Notes: generated by a model not told the origin, from the letters alone. Positions 25,683 through 35,495 are shown, counted from the stretch's first letter. The stretch is DNA of 64,000 nt from Solilutibacter silvestris (GCF_002895945.1 NZ_NPZB01000001.1:325501-389500); one strand, 5' to 3'. Program-made: numbers and translations.

Positions 25683-25692
25683 GTCGCGCCGA

Positions 25693-28479
25693 ATGAAGCA
25701 GGACGCGACCCGGCTGCAACGCGCCCTCACCTTGTTCGAAGCGGTGGTCGATCTGCCGGCCGGCGAACGCCTGCGCCAGCTCGATGACGCCTGCACCAAC
25801 GATCCCGAACTGCGCACGGCGGTGGAATCGCTGCTGATCGCCGATCGCACCGCCGACAGCCTGCCCACCGAACCGGCGGCTTGGCTGGAAGAGGCGCGGT
25901 CATTGCCGGCGGACGCCAACGAAGACATCTCGGGATTGCGCTTCGGGCCGTGGCAGGCGACTGGCGTGCTCGGGCGCGGTGGCATGGGCGCGGTGTATCG
26001 CGTCGAACGTGCCGACGGCGCCTACCAGCAATCGGCGGCACTCAAGCGCATCCGCATGGGTCTGGATTCAAGCGAGGCGCAACTGCGTTTCCTGCGCGAA
26101 CGCCAGATCCTGGCGACGCTGCGCCATCCCAACATCGCGCGCCTGATCGATGGCGGCGTGGCCGGCGAAACGCCGTACTTCGCTATGGAACTGGTGGAGG
26201 GCGAACGCATCGATCATTGGTGCGATGAACGTGCACTGTCGTTGCGCGAACGCGTGCGCCTGTTCCTGCAAGTGCTGGACGCGGTAAGCGAAGCGCATCG
26301 CAACCTGGTGGTGCATCGCGACCTCAAGCCGTCCAACGTGCTGGTCGATGCCGGCGGCCAGGCGCATCTGCTCGACTTCGGCATCGCGCAACTGCTGGAG
26401 GAGGATGCCGAAGCGACACAGACGCACCATCGTGCGTTCACGCCCGACTTCGCATCGCCGGAACAATTGCGCGGCGAGCCGGTGACGACGGCATCGGACA
26501 TCTACCAGCTCGGGGTGATGCTGTACCAGCTGGCCTGCGGGCGCCATCCGTTCGGCATCGAGCCCGGCACGCCCTGGCATCGCAAATTGGCGATGCTGGA
26601 AAAATCGCCGATGCTGCCGTCGCGGGCAGTGGATGGAGACGGCGCGAACCAACGCGGGACGACGTCGAGCGTCTTGTCGCGGCAGATCCACGGTGATCTC
26701 GACGCCGTTCTGCTGCACGCCATCGCGCGGTCACCCACCGCGCGCTATCCCACCGTCGATGCCTTCCGCAACGATTTGAACGCCTGGCTGGATGGTCGCA
26801 GCGTGCAGGCGCGTCGCCCGAGTCGCCGCGAATGGATCTGGCGCATGATCCGTCGCAATCGCATCGCCTTCGCCGCCGCTGCCGCGGTCATCGCCGCGCT
26901 GGTGCTTGGCCTCGGCGTGGCACTGTGGGAAGCGCGCCAGGCGCACCTCAGCGAAGCCGTCGCCGTGCAACAACGCGCCTTGGCCGAACGCAACTCGCGT
27001 GAATCCGCCGCCATCCAGGAAACCTTCGAACGCATGCTGATGCACGCGATGGCGGTGGACGGCGGCCGCAAGACCAGCGTGCGCGAAATGACCGACGGCG
27101 CCATCCGCAGCATCGACACCAAATCGGGGCGCGGTGATGCCGCGCGCATTTCGTTGCTGCTCGACCTCATCCATATCTACATCGTGGCGGATCAGAAAGA
27201 CGGTGCCCGCGAGATGCTGGACAAGGTGCGACCGCAGGCACTGGAGGCAGCGAAGAAGCAGCCGGTGTTCGCCTTCCGCGTCAAGGCGCTGGAAGCTGGC
27301 CTGCTAGACGACAGCGCCGCAGACAAGGTGCCGACCTATCGCGAAGCGTTTCGCATCGCCAGGCCCCTGATCGCCACAGCCGACGAATCCGAGTTCGAGA
27401 ACGTCCGCAACGAGAGCGTCAATTACCTGCGCGCACTGGAAGCACAGGGGCAGTCCGCGGATCAATTCCAGCTGGCACGCGAGTACTACGACCTTACCCG
27501 CGAGCGCTACGGGACCGATAGCCCGCGTACATTGCAGATGGCGATTGCCTATGGGCGCACACTCGTCTCCAGCGGCAATCATCGTGACGCCGATCGCCTG
27601 CTGCAGGACCAGTTGAAACTGGCATCGAACCACTACGGTGCCGATGGCCAACTCGCCACCAGCATCCAGTCGATCATCGCCGCCAACGATACGTCCGTCG
27701 ACGGACATTGGCCGCGGGCGGAAGCAGCGGAAAAGCAACTGCTGGACAAGTATCGCAACCCGCGCATCGATGTACTTGGCGAGCGCAAAGTCATCGCGCG
27801 GCTCTCTGTGGTGCGCCTGTTGCTGAAGCAGCGCCGCGACGACGAAGCGCGCGCCGAGCTGGCTCGCGTCGACGACGATCTCCCGCATGTTTACGGCGAC
27901 GATCGCGTTCTCCTGTCGGGCAATACCTTGGTGCTCCAAGCGGAACAGGCGTGGAACGAGGGGAAGATCGCCGAATCGCAGGCGAAGGCCGATGCCGCGT
28001 TGGCGATCGCCTGGCCGCCGCTGTCGTACGACCTCGCGTCATCGCACGCCGATGCCTTGTTGCTGTCGGCGCGCGCCCGCGCCACGGGTCACCAGTGCGT
28101 GCCGGCGCTCACGCAAACCGTCGACGCGTTGAAGATCTACAACACGTTCCCGCAGCGACTGGACGACGGCATGCACTGGGCACGCGCTGCCGACATCGAG
28201 CGGATGTGCGGACAACCGGCTGCGGCCTTGACGCTGGCACGGCATGCCCACGACGACGTCAAGCGTCTGCCGGAACCCGACAGCTGGCGCACCGGCGTTG
28301 TCGAGCTCGCGCTGGCCCGGGCACTGGTGGCCGCAGGCCAGCCCGGCGGCGCACAGGCCTACCAGCGTGCGGAATCGGCCTTCGCCCGCATCGTTCCCGC
28401 CAACCACCCCAATCGCGTCGCGATCGCAAAGGAAAACAAGAGGGATGATGCCGCGTTCACCGGCGAGGCGCCGTGGTGA
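25693..28479 (+). CDS. Membrane Ser/Thr protein kinase with C-terminal repeat sensor domain
   Basis: The ATG at 25693 gives 928 residues. A helical N-terminal region precedes a kinase domain (about 80-370) with LGRGGMGAVY, the lysine in AALKRI, VVHRDLKPSNVLVD and LLDFGIAQ, so it should be active. A transmembrane helix follows (FAAAAAVIAALVLGLGVALW, about 395-415). The large C-terminal part, probably periplasmic, is alanine/leucine-rich and helical, and looks TPR-like. The pairing with the ECF sigma gene ten bases upstream suggests that it modifies the sigma factor or an associated protein. Confidence 0.9.
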   Translation: MKQDATRLQRALTLFEAVVDLPAGERLRQLDDACTNDPELRTAVESLLIADRTADSLPTEPAAWLEEARSLPADANEDISGLRFGPWQATGVLGRGGMGAVYRVERADGAYQQSAALKRIRMGLDSSEAQLRFLRERQILATLRHPNIARLIDGGVAGETPYFAMELVEGERIDHWCDERALSLRERVRLFLQVLDAVSEAHRNLVVHRDLKPSNVLVDAGGQAHLLDFGIAQLLEEDAEATQTHHRAFTPDFASPEQLRGEPVTTASDIYQLGVMLYQLACGRHPFGIEPGTPWHRKLAMLEKSPMLPSRAVDGDGANQRGTTSSVLSRQIHGDLDAVLLHAIARSPTARYPTVDAFRNDLNAWLDGRSVQARRPSRREWIWRMIRRNRIAFAAAAAVIAALVLGLGVALWEARQAHLSEAVAVQQRALAERNSRESAAIQETFERMLMHAMAVDGGRKTSVREMTDGAIRSIDTKSGRGDAARISLLLDLIHIYIVADQKDGAREMLDKVRPQALEAAKKQPVFAFRVKALEAGLLDDSAADKVPTYREAFRIARPLIATADESEFENVRNESVNYLRALEAQGQSADQFQLAREYYDLTRERYGTDSPRTLQMAIAYGRTLVSSGNHRDADRLLQDQLKLASNHYGADGQLATSIQSIIAANDTSVDGHWPRAEAAEKQLLDKYRNPRIDVLGERKVIARLSVVRLLLKQRRDDEARAELARVDDDLPHVYGDDRVLLSGNTLVLQAEQAWNEGKIAESQAKADAALAIAWPPLSYDLASSHADALLLSARARATGHQCVPALTQTVDALKIYNTFPQRLDDGMHWARAADIERMCGQPAAALTLARHAHDDVKRLPEPDSWRTGVVELALARALVAAGQPGGAQAYQRAESAFARIVPANHPNRVAIAKENKRDDAAFTGEAPW

Positions 28480-28546
28480 CTGCGTTCTGATCACCAGCGA
28501 CAATTCAGAACCGCCGCATTAAGCTGCGCATTCCTTTCGCTATCCG

Positions 28547-29554
28547 ATGCCGATGCGCGCCCCTTTCGCAACCGCCCTGTTCGCCACCTTGCTGGCTGCC
28601 TGCGCCAGCACGCCCACCGATGTCGCGCCGCGCGCGGCAGTCGTCACGGTGGCGCCCGTGAAAGTAGGCATCGCGCTGGGCGGCGGGGCGGCCAAGGGCT
28701 TTGCCCACATCGGCGTGATCAAGATGCTGGAAGCCAACGGCATCATCCCGGTGGTGGTCGCCGGCACCAGCGCCGGCAGCGTGGTCGGCGCGCTGTACGC
28801 CAGCGGCATGGATGCATATGCGATGCAGGAAAAAGCCTTCGCACTCGACGAATCGCGCATCCGTGATGTCAGCCTTTTTTCCGGCGGCGTGGTGAAAGGC
28901 CAGAAATTGCAGGACTACGTGAACGATCTGGTGGGCGGACGCAGCATCGAAAAGTTGCGCAAGCCATTCGCCGCCGTGGCAACCAATCTTGCCAACGGCG
29001 AACGTACCGTGTTCGTGCGTGGCAATACCGGCCAGGCGGTGCGCGCGTCCAGTTCGATTCCGGGCGTGTTCGAGCCCGCCACCATCGGCAAGGCGCATTA
29101 CGTCGATGGCGGCGTGGTCAGCCCGGTGCCGGTGGACGCGGCGCGCGAACTCGGTGCGGACTTCGTGATCGCGGTCGATATCAGCAGCAAGGCCGATGGC
29201 ATCGCGTCATCCACCAGCATGCTCGGCAACGTCAACCAGAGCATCAAGATCATGGGCCAGAAACTCGGTGCGCAGGAACTCGCGCGTGCCGACATCGTGA
29301 TCCGCCCCAAAGTGAACGATATCGGCGCGGCCGATTTCGAACAGAAGAACCGCGCCATCCTCGAAGGCGAGCGCGCCGCACAATCTGCGCTGCCGCAAAT
29401 CAGGGCAAAGCTGGCCGCGTTGCAAAACGCGCGGCAGGCGAAGGCGCAACAAGCCGTCGATGCGCAACGCGAGGCTGAACGCAAAGTGCGTTGCGCGCAG
29501 CAGAAGGGCTGGATGGACAAGCTGCGGCGCGATCCGGATTGCCGCACGGATTGA
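28547..29554 (+). CDS. Patatin-like phospholipase lipoprotein (RssA-like)
   Basis: The 335-residue protein has a lipoprotein signal (LLAACAS). A patatin domain follows with oxyanion loop GIALGGGAAKGFAHIG, nucleophile Ser in VVAGTSAGSVVG and catalytic Asp in YVDGGVVSPVPV. The tail is a basic coiled coil rich in Ala/Gln/Arg, ending with two cysteines. It should be a lipid acyl hydrolase anchored in the envelope. It stands alone, converging with mnmG. Confidence 0.9.
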   Translation: MPMRAPFATALFATLLAACASTPTDVAPRAAVVTVAPVKVGIALGGGAAKGFAHIGVIKMLEANGIIPVVVAGTSAGSVVGALYASGMDAYAMQEKAFALDESRIRDVSLFSGGVVKGQKLQDYVNDLVGGRSIEKLRKPFAAVATNLANGERTVFVRGNTGQAVRASSSIPGVFEPATIGKAHYVDGGVVSPVPVDAARELGADFVIAVDISSKADGIASSTSMLGNVNQSIKIMGQKLGAQELARADIVIRPKVNDIGAADFEQKNRAILEGERAAQSALPQIRAKLAALQNARQAKAQQAVDAQREAERKVRCAQQKGWMDKLRRDPDCRTD

Positions 29555-29565
29555 CGCCTTGCTTG

Positions 29566-31464
29566 TTACGCCGCCTTTACCCGTTTCGCCCGGGCCAGAT
29601 GTACCAGCAACAATGAAATCGCCGCCGGGGTGACCCCGGGAATGCGCTGCGCTTGGCCGATGCTTTGCGGCTGCACGCGCTGGAGCTTTTGCAGCACTTC
29701 CGCCGACAGCCCGCGCACGGCGTCGTAATCGAATCCCTCGGGGATCGTCGCGTCCTCGTTGCGGCGCGCGCGCGCGATTTCCTCGCGCTGGCGATCGAGG
29801 TAGCCGGAATACTTGGCCTCGATCTCCACCTGTTCCGCGACTTTCGCATCGATGACGGCAGGCCCGAGTTCCGGTACCTGCATCAACTTGGCGTAATCGA
29901 GTTCAGGGCGACGCAACAGGTCGATGGCGCTGGTCTCGCGTGAGACTTCGACGCCGATATGGCGTGCGATCGCATCGCCCAGTGCATTGTTCGGTGCGGC
30001 CCAGATCGATTTCAGGCGTGCGCTTTCGCGATCGACCGCTTCGCGCTTGATGTTGAACGCAGCCCAGCGCGCGTCGTCGACCAATCCGAGTTCGCGACCG
30101 GCCGGCGTCAGTCGCGCATCGGCATTGTCCTCGCGCAATTGCAGGCGGTATTCCGCGCGCGAGGTGAACATGCGGTACGGCTCGCTGGTGCCTTGCGTGA
30201 TCAGGTCATCGACCAGCACGCCGATGTAGGCTTCGTCGCGACGCGGTGACCACGCCTCCTGTTGCTGCACGAAGCGCGCCGCATTGACGCCGGCCAGCAA
30301 GCCTTGCGCCGCAGCTTCCTCGTATCCGGTGGTGCCGTTGATCTGTCCGGCGAAGAACAGCCCCGACACCGCTTTCGTTTCCAGCGACGACTTCAATCCG
30401 CGCGGATCGAAGAAATCGTATTCGATGGCGTAACCGGGCCGGGTGATGTGCGCACGTTCGAAGCCGGTGATGCTGCGCACGAGATCGAGCTGGACGTCGA
30501 ACGGCAGCGAGGTGCTGATGCCGTTGGGATAGATCTCGGCGACGCCAAGGCCTTCCGGCTCGACGAAGATCTGGTGCGATGTCTTCTCGGCGAAGCGCAC
30601 CACCTTGTCCTCGATCGATGGGCAGTAGCGCGGGCCGATGCCTTCGATCTGGCCGGAATACAACGGCGAGCGGTGCAACGCATCGCGGATGAGTTGGTGT
30701 GTGCGTTCGGTGGTGTGGGTGATCCAGCAACTCACCTGCACCGGATGATCGGCGGCACTGCCCATGAAGGAGAACACCGGGCGCGGATCGTCCCCGGGCT
30801 GCGCTTCCATCACCGAATAATCCAGCGTGCGGCCATCGATGCGCGGCGGCGTGCCGGTCTTCAGGCGATCGACCACGAACGCGCCTTCGCGCAACTTGTG
30901 CGCCAGCGCGGTGGCCGGCGGGTCGCCCATGCGGCCAGCGGCGTATTGCGTTTCACCGATGTGGATCTTGCCGGCGAGGAAGGTGCCGGCGGTCAGCACT
31001 ACCGCGGGCGCGTCGAAACGGATACCGGTGTTGGTGATGGCACCGCGCACTGTCGCGTTCTCGATAACGAGATCGTCGACCGCGGCTTGGAACACGGTGA
31101 GGTTCGGCTGCGTCTCCACCGCATGGCGGATGAATTGGCGATACAGCGCGCGATCGGCCTGGCAACGCGTTGCGCGCACCGCCGGGCCCTTCGATGCATT
31201 GAGCGTGCGCCACTGGATGCCGGCAGCATCGGCGGCACGCGCCATCACGCCACCGAGTGCATCGATTTCCTTGACCAGATGGCCCTTGCCGATTCCGCCG
31301 ATCGCGGGGTTGCAGCTCATCGCGCCGACGGTTTCGATGTTGTGGGTGAGCAGCAGCGTGCGTGCGCCGACGCGCGCCGACGCGAGCGCGGCTTCGGTGC
31401 CGGAATGTCCGCCGCCGATCACGATCACGTCGAAGTTGTGGAAGTCGCTGTTCATTTGTTTCAA
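29566..31464 (-). CDS. mnmG: tRNA uridine-34 5-carboxymethylaminomethyl modification enzyme MnmG
   Basis: The 632 residues carry the FAD-binding motif [22 protein letters not shown], then [69 protein letters not shown] and the helical C-terminus. With MnmE it modifies wobble uridines in tRNAs. The second in-frame ATG (31455) is nearly as good a start. The leader just upstream holds an AAACGTTTC sequence like the tandem repeats at 12009-12044. rsmG, often next to mnmG, is absent here. Confidence 0.96.
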   Translation of the reverse strand: MKQMNSDFHNFDVIVIGGGHSGTEAALASARVGARTLLLTHNIETVGAMSCNPAIGGIGKGHLVKEIDALGGVMARAADAAGIQWRTLNASKGPAVRATRCQADRALYRQFIRHAVETQPNLTVFQAAVDDLVIENATVRGAITNTGIRFDAPAVVLTAGTFLAGKIHIGETQYAAGRMGDPPATALAHKLREGAFVVDRLKTGTPPRIDGRTLDYSVMEAQPGDDPRPVFSFMGSAADHPVQVSCWITHTTERTHQLIRDALHRSPLYSGQIEGIGPRYCPSIEDKVVRFAEKTSHQIFVEPEGLGVAEIYPNGISTSLPFDVQLDLVRSITGFERAHITRPGYAIEYDFFDPRGLKSSLETKAVSGLFFAGQINGTTGYEEAAAQGLLAGVNAARFVQQQEAWSPRRDEAYIGVLVDDLITQGTSEPYRMFTSRAEYRLQLREDNADARLTPAGRELGLVDDARWAAFNIKREAVDRESARLKSIWAAPNNALGDAIARHIGVEVSRETSAIDLLRRPELDYAKLMQVPELGPAVIDAKVAEQVEIEAKYSGYLDRQREEIARARRNEDATIPEGFDYDAVRGLSAEVLQKLQRVQPQSIGQAQRIPGVTPAAISLLLVHLARAKRVKAA

Positions 31465-31519
31465 TCAAACGTTTCGTGTTTCAAGCGAATTGTGCGCCGA
31501 TTGGCAAAACATCGCAGCT

Positions 31520-31780
31520 TCATCTCACGCCGCATGACCAATGCTGCCGGATGATGTTGCGCATCCGACGCAGCGTGTCACTTCCATTTCGTTGTTCATC
31601 CACGTCGCTGCGAACCGTGAACCAGGTGTCGTCATGGCGTGAAGGCACCTGCATCACATCTTTCACGCCTGCATCGGCAAATTTGAACACGATCACGAAG
31701 CGCTCACTGCGAATCGTGCAAAAACTTGAACCAGCCCGCAAAACCACAGTTCGACAATCACGCCTGCCGGCGGCTGGCAT
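31520..31780 (-). CDS. Possible small hypothetical protein
   Basis: An 86-codon reading frame encodes SERFVIVFKFADAGVKDVMQ and later WFTVRSDVDEQRN and RMRNIIRQHW. The middle part reads like real protein and uses mostly G/C third positions, but the N-terminal 25 residues look random and the ribosome-binding site is weak. It may be a short orphan gene, the remnant of a longer one, or chance. No family was recognised. Confidence 0.28.
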   Translation of the reverse strand: MPAAGRRDCRTVVLRAGSSFCTIRSERFVIVFKFADAGVKDVMQVPSRHDDTWFTVRSDVDEQRNGSDTLRRMRNIIRQHWSCGVR

Positions 31781-31874
31781 GTCGCCTGCTATGACTGTCT
31801 TTGCACCCGGGTCGGCAACGTGCGGAGCGCGGATCGGATTGGAACAGGGCCGATCGGTACGACCGGGGAAGCAA

Positions 31875-31914
31875 GAGGGGCTGGATGTCGGGGGACATCC
31901 AGCCCCTCACCTTT
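31875..31914 (+). terminator. Strong 15-bp hairpin with short T-run
   Basis: GAGGGGCTGGATGTC (31875-31889) pairs perfectly with GACATCCAGCCCCTC (31894-31908) around a GGGG loop; ACCTTTT follows on the plus strand. It looks like an intrinsic terminator on the plus strand, yet no plus-strand gene lies upstream. On the minus strand the following TTGCTT is a weak U-tract, so it could also end the lipoprotein transcript from 32067. Confidence 0.5.
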
Positions 31915-32066
31915 TCCGCATTGCGAATGAAGGTGCCGGCACCCGACCGAACCCGGAACAGGGGGGATCCGGAGCGGTTTGGCCGAATGCCGGCATAGCT
32001 GATAATCAGGGATGGCGCGGAGAGATTGCATCGAAGCCCCCGGCAGCGCAAGCCCCATCCGCGCGG

Positions 32067-32462
32067 TCAGTGTTTCGCTCCGGGGAACAGGTCGCGGAAG
32101 TTGCGCGGCGGGTTGTTGGGCCGCGGTTGCGTAGTCCCGGAGGCCGGGGGACGCGGGTGGTGGCGCGGCGGCACGATCACCGGGCCGGGCATTCCGTAGC
32201 CATACCAAGGCCCGCCGTAGCCGCGGCCGTAATACGGGCCGGGGTAACCATAGCCGTAGGCGCCATAACCATAAGGCCCCCACGGGCTGCCGTACGGAAT
32301 CACGATCACCTGCCCCGAATACGATTCGGCTTCGGCGTCGCGGATGCGCGCATCGGGGTCATAGCTGCCGCCGGGTTGCAGGCTGGTGCGCGGCTGCTCG
32401 ACCACGCAGCCGGCCAATGCCAGCATGGCGAGCGAACAGGCAGCGAGAGTGGAAGTTTTCAT
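32067..32462 (-). CDS. Glycine/tyrosine/proline-rich lipoprotein
   Basis: The ATG at 32462 gives 131 residues with a lipoprotein signal (MLALAGC). The centre is YGSPWGPYGYGAYGYGYPGP and onward, a Gly-Tyr-Pro repeat tract, followed by a basic Pro-rich tail. This is typical of small envelope or outer-membrane lipoproteins of unknown function in this order. A longer upstream start (32519) would hide the signal peptide. Confidence 0.65.
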   Translation of the reverse strand: MKTSTLAACSLAMLALAGCVVEQPRTSLQPGGSYDPDARIRDAEAESYSGQVIVIPYGSPWGPYGYGAYGYGYPGPYYGRGYGGPWYGYGMPGPVIVPPRHHPRPPASGTTQPRPNNPPRNFRDLFPGAKH

Positions 32463-32604
32463 CGAATGTCCCCTGTCTTGCAGACCTGCAGGATGCGCGC
32501 CACGGCCTGACTGCACCATGGATGAGACGCCTGCCGATGGCGAAGATTCAGCTTGCCGGCCACGACGACGTGCAGCCCGCGCGATCAGGCTTTAGGCTGG
32601 CGCG

Positions 32605-33600
32605 ATGCCCGATCCGTCCCTCCGTCTTCCCGCCATCGCCGACGTCCGCCACGCTGCCGCACGCATCGCCGGCCATGCCCATGTCACCCCGGTGCTGCGT
32701 TCCGCCACGCTCGACGCCCTCGCCGGCTGCGAACTGCTGTTCAAGTGCGAGAACCTGCAGCGCGCGGGCGCGTTCAAATTCCGCGGCGCCTGCAACGCGG
32801 TGTTTGCCCTGGAGGATGACGCCGCACGCGCCGGCGTGGTCACGCAGAGTTCCGGCAACCACGGCGCGGCGATCGCGTTGGCCTGCAAATTGCGCCGCAT
32901 CCCGGCAACGGTGGTGGTGCCCGAAGGCGCACCGCAGGCCAAGCTTGATGCGATCGTCGCCTATGGCGCGCGACTGGTGCGCTGCGCCCCCGGCATGGCC
33001 GCGCGCGATGCCGCGGTGGCCGAAGTGCTGGCGCGCGACGGCGGCACGCTGATTCATCCGTTCGACAACGCCGAGGTGATCGCCGGACAGGGCACGGCAG
33101 CGCTCGAACTGTTCGGCCATGCCGGCACGCTCGACGTGCTGATGACGCCGGTCGGCGGTGGCGGCCTGCTGTCGGGATCGGCGCTGGTGGCGCGCGCGCA
33201 GGCGCAGCGCGTCGAGGTGCTGGGCGCGGAACCGCAAGGTGCGCGCGATGCCCACGACGCGCTGGAGATCGGCCATCCGATCACCGACCGCAACGCCGAG
33301 ACCGTGTGCGATGGCTTGCGTGGCCATCTCGCGCAACGCACCTACGACATCCTCAAGCGCGACGTCGACGGCATCCTGCTCGCCGACGACGACGCCGTGC
33401 TGGCGGCGATGCGGCTGGTGTGGACGCGGATGAAACTGCTGGTCGAGCCATCGTCGGCGGTGCCGCTGGCCTGCGTGCTGGCGAATCCCGCGCGCTTCCG
33501 CAGGCGTCGCGTCGGTATCATCCTCAGCGGTGGCAATGTCGATCCGGCGATGGCCGGCCAATGGTTCTCCTCCCCCGATTCCGGCAATTCCCGCCCATGA
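32605..33600 (+). CDS. PLP-dependent threonine/serine dehydratase or racemase family enzyme
   Basis: The 331 residues are a fold-type II PLP enzyme: CENLQRAGAFKFRGACNAV with Schiff-base Lys58, QSSGNHGAAIALAC for phosphate binding, the glycine loop PVGGGGLLSGSAL, and ILSGGNVD near the end. There is no C-terminal ACT domain, so it resembles catabolic threonine dehydratase, serine racemase or 3-hydroxyaspartate ammonia-lyase rather than IlvA. Its stop overlaps the start of the glycosyltransferase gene (ATGA). Confidence 0.88.
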   Translation: MPDPSLRLPAIADVRHAAARIAGHAHVTPVLRSATLDALAGCELLFKCENLQRAGAFKFRGACNAVFALEDDAARAGVVTQSSGNHGAAIALACKLRRIPATVVVPEGAPQAKLDAIVAYGARLVRCAPGMAARDAAVAEVLARDGGTLIHPFDNAEVIAGQGTAALELFGHAGTLDVLMTPVGGGGLLSGSALVARAQAQRVEVLGAEPQGARDAHDALEIGHPITDRNAETVCDGLRGHLAQRTYDILKRDVDGILLADDDAVLAAMRLVWTRMKLLVEPSSAVPLACVLANPARFRRRRVGIILSGGNVDPAMAGQWFSSPDSGNSRP

Positions 33601-35135
33601 GTTCGATCCCCCGCAAATTCCACTGGCGCGCATGGCACGTCCTGCTCGCGGCATCGCTGCTGGCGTTGCTGTTCCTCGGCATGCGCGGACTGTGGGATCC
33701 CGACGAGGGCCGCTACACCAATGTCGCGCTGACCATGCTCGACAGCGGCAACTGGCTGATCCCGCAACGCACCGACGGCATCGGCCACTGGACCAAGCCG
33801 CCACTCGTCTACTGGGCGATCGCGACCAGTATCGCCACCTTCGGCGCCAACACCTGGGCGGCGCGCCTGCCTTCGGCACTGGCCTATCTGTTGTGCGTGT
33901 GGCTGGTGCGACAGATTTCGGCGCGCCTGATCCCCGATCGCCGCAACGAAACGGCGCTGCTGTTCGCGACGATGTTCATGGCCGCCGGCGCATCGCAACT
34001 CATCACCACCGACTTCCTGCTCGCCGCCTGCGAAACACTGGCGGTGTGCGGTTTCGTGTGCGCGCGCTTCGGCGATCCCGCCACGTGGCAACGACGCGGA
34101 TGGTGGCTGGCGATGTGGCTGGGTTTCGGCCTCGCGTTTCTCACCAAGGGTCCACCGGGATTGTTGCCGGCGCTGGCGCTGATCGCGTTCGCGTTGTGGG
34201 TACGCGAACCGGGACGCCCGCGCGACATTCCGGTACAGGTCGTCGGCGTGTTGCTGTTCGCCGTGGTGGCATTGCCGTGGTATCTGGTGGTGACGCAACG
34301 CACGCCGGGCTTGCTGCACTACTTCACCGGCAGCGAGGTGGTGGATCGCGTCGCCAGCGACGTGCACCGCCGCAATGGCGAGTGGTACGGCTGGTTGCTG
34401 GTGTACGGCCCAACGCTGTTGATCGGCGCGCTGCCGTGGACGTGGTATGTCCTGCGCTGGTTTGGATCGTTGCCGGCGTCGTTCAGGCGTTGGTGGCGCA
34501 ATGCGGCAATCCGTCGCGCCGAAGCCGGCGATGTGCTGGTCGCGCTGTGGATCCTGTTGCCGCTGCTGGTGTTCTGCCTGTCACGCTCGCGCTTGCCGCT
34601 GTATGTGTTGCCGCTGTTCCCGGCGCTGGCGATCGCGGCGATGCGCATGCGTCGTGGCCCTGCACTGCCGAACTGGTGGTGGATGGTGGCGCTGGTGATC
34701 GCGATGAAGGTCGGCTCGCTGTTGATCCCGGCGACGCTCGACGTCCGCACGTTCGTCGGCGAGATCCACAAGCGCGCGGGCGACGCTCCGGTGAAGCGCG
34801 TGGTGTTCATCGACGATACCCAGCGCTATGCCTTGCATCTGTATCTGGGGCTGCCGGCGCGCATCGAGCGCGTCAGCATGGATGCCCCGCCGCAGGCGCG
34901 CTTCAATCCCGATTTCGATCGCACGGCCGCCGAGGAACTCGCTCGTTTCCGCGGCGATCCCGGCGTGTTGTGGGTGACGAAGCTGCGTCACTGGCCGCAG
35001 GTGCAGCAGTGGATGACGGATCACGGCGCGCACGCGATCCAGCTGGGCGATGCGTTCGCGGAATATCCGCAGGATATTGGCAAGGACGGCACGCCGAAGC
35101 CGGATGATGCACGGGTGATGTTTCGGGTTGAGTGA
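33597..35135 (+). CDS. GT39 / ArnT-like membrane glycosyltransferase
   Basis: The ATG at 33597 overlaps the preceding stop and gives 512 residues. The first periplasmic loop holds the metal-binding acidic motif GLWDPDEGRYTNVA, followed by KPPLVYWAIA. About ten to twelve hydrophobic helices follow and then a soluble C-terminal domain (from about residue 390). This is the architecture of lipid-linked sugar transferases such as ArnT and protein mannosyltransferases. It should transfer a sugar from a polyprenyl-phosphate donor on the periplasmic side; acceptor unknown. Confidence 0.85.
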   Translation: MSSIPRKFHWRAWHVLLAASLLALLFLGMRGLWDPDEGRYTNVALTMLDSGNWLIPQRTDGIGHWTKPPLVYWAIATSIATFGANTWAARLPSALAYLLCVWLVRQISARLIPDRRNETALLFATMFMAAGASQLITTDFLLAACETLAVCGFVCARFGDPATWQRRGWWLAMWLGFGLAFLTKGPPGLLPALALIAFALWVREPGRPRDIPVQVVGVLLFAVVALPWYLVVTQRTPGLLHYFTGSEVVDRVASDVHRRNGEWYGWLLVYGPTLLIGALPWTWYVLRWFGSLPASFRRWWRNAAIRRAEAGDVLVALWILLPLLVFCLSRSRLPLYVLPLFPALAIAAMRMRRGPALPNWWWMVALVIAMKVGSLLIPATLDVRTFVGEIHKRAGDAPVKRVVFIDDTQRYALHLYLGLPARIERVSMDAPPQARFNPDFDRTAAEELARFRGDPGVLWVTKLRHWPQVQQWMTDHGAHAIQLGDAFAEYPQDIGKDGTPKPDDARVMFRVE

Positions 35136-35146
35136 GCAGAAGCATC

Positions 35147-35495
35147 GCACGCGCTGGCTGGCGTGGGTGGCCCACCCAATGCGCGGGACGCCGTGAATCC
35201 GTCCATGGAGGCTCGACTCGGCATCCATGCCTCGTAATGCCCGCGCATTGGGCAGACCGCCCACTTGCCGCGCGCGTGTTGTGACTTCATCGCAGCGACG
35301 AAATGCTCCCCGCCCGGCAGCGCCTGCGCGGTGGGTCCCTATGGCCGACCATTCCGCGCCATGGATGGCGCGGCTGAGCCTACATGGACGTACTTGCGGC
35401 GTGTCGGCAATAGGGACACCCAAGCGGGTGCACGCCGGGCGCGAGAAAGCTGATCCCTCTCTATGTTCGGGATGACGATGGCAGCCAGCGCGTGC
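35147..35495. repeat. 349-bp repeat element with 14-bp inverted ends, copy B
   Basis: The stretch is bounded by GCACGCGCTGGCTG (35147-35160) and its exact inverse CAGCCAGCGCGTGC (35482-35495). Inside are two related fold-back modules. One (about 35162-35262) has arms CCACCCAATGCGCGGG and CCCGCGCATTGGG. The other (about 35331-35425) has arms GGGTCCCTATGGCCGA and CGGCAATAGGGACACC. Both share the centre CGTCCATG-AGGCTC. No transposase is encoded, so it looks like a non-autonomous (MITE-like) or REP-type element. It fills the whole gap between the glycosyltransferase and bioC genes. Confidence 0.8.

Larger units (their letters stand above)
31465..32066. other. About 600-bp largely non-coding gap
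   Basis: Between mnmG and the GY-rich lipoprotein gene there is no well-supported gene. The first 250 bases are visibly less GC-rich than the flanks and hold one weak minus-strand ORF (31520-31780). A perfect 15-bp hairpin follows at 31875-31908. The last 130 bases contain palindromes such as GGTGCCGGCACC near 31930 and a GCGCGGA/TCCGCGC pair near 32020-32060. None matched a known riboswitch. Confidence 0.5.

Noticed and set aside
30262-31554. A 430-codon plus-strand open frame inside mnmG
   Set aside because: It is the antisense shadow of mnmG; its product is Arg/Gly/His-rich low-complexity sequence with no family signature, as expected of GC-rich DNA read backwards.
31990-32066. GCGCGGAGAGA stretch considered as a glycine-type riboswitch
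   Set aside because: The conserved core elements do not line up, and the only gene nearby ends here on the opposite strand.
32150-32330. Gly-Tyr repeat DNA considered as a tandem repeat or CRISPR-like array
   Set aside because: The repetition is at codon level within a lipoprotein gene, with no fixed repeat-spacer period.
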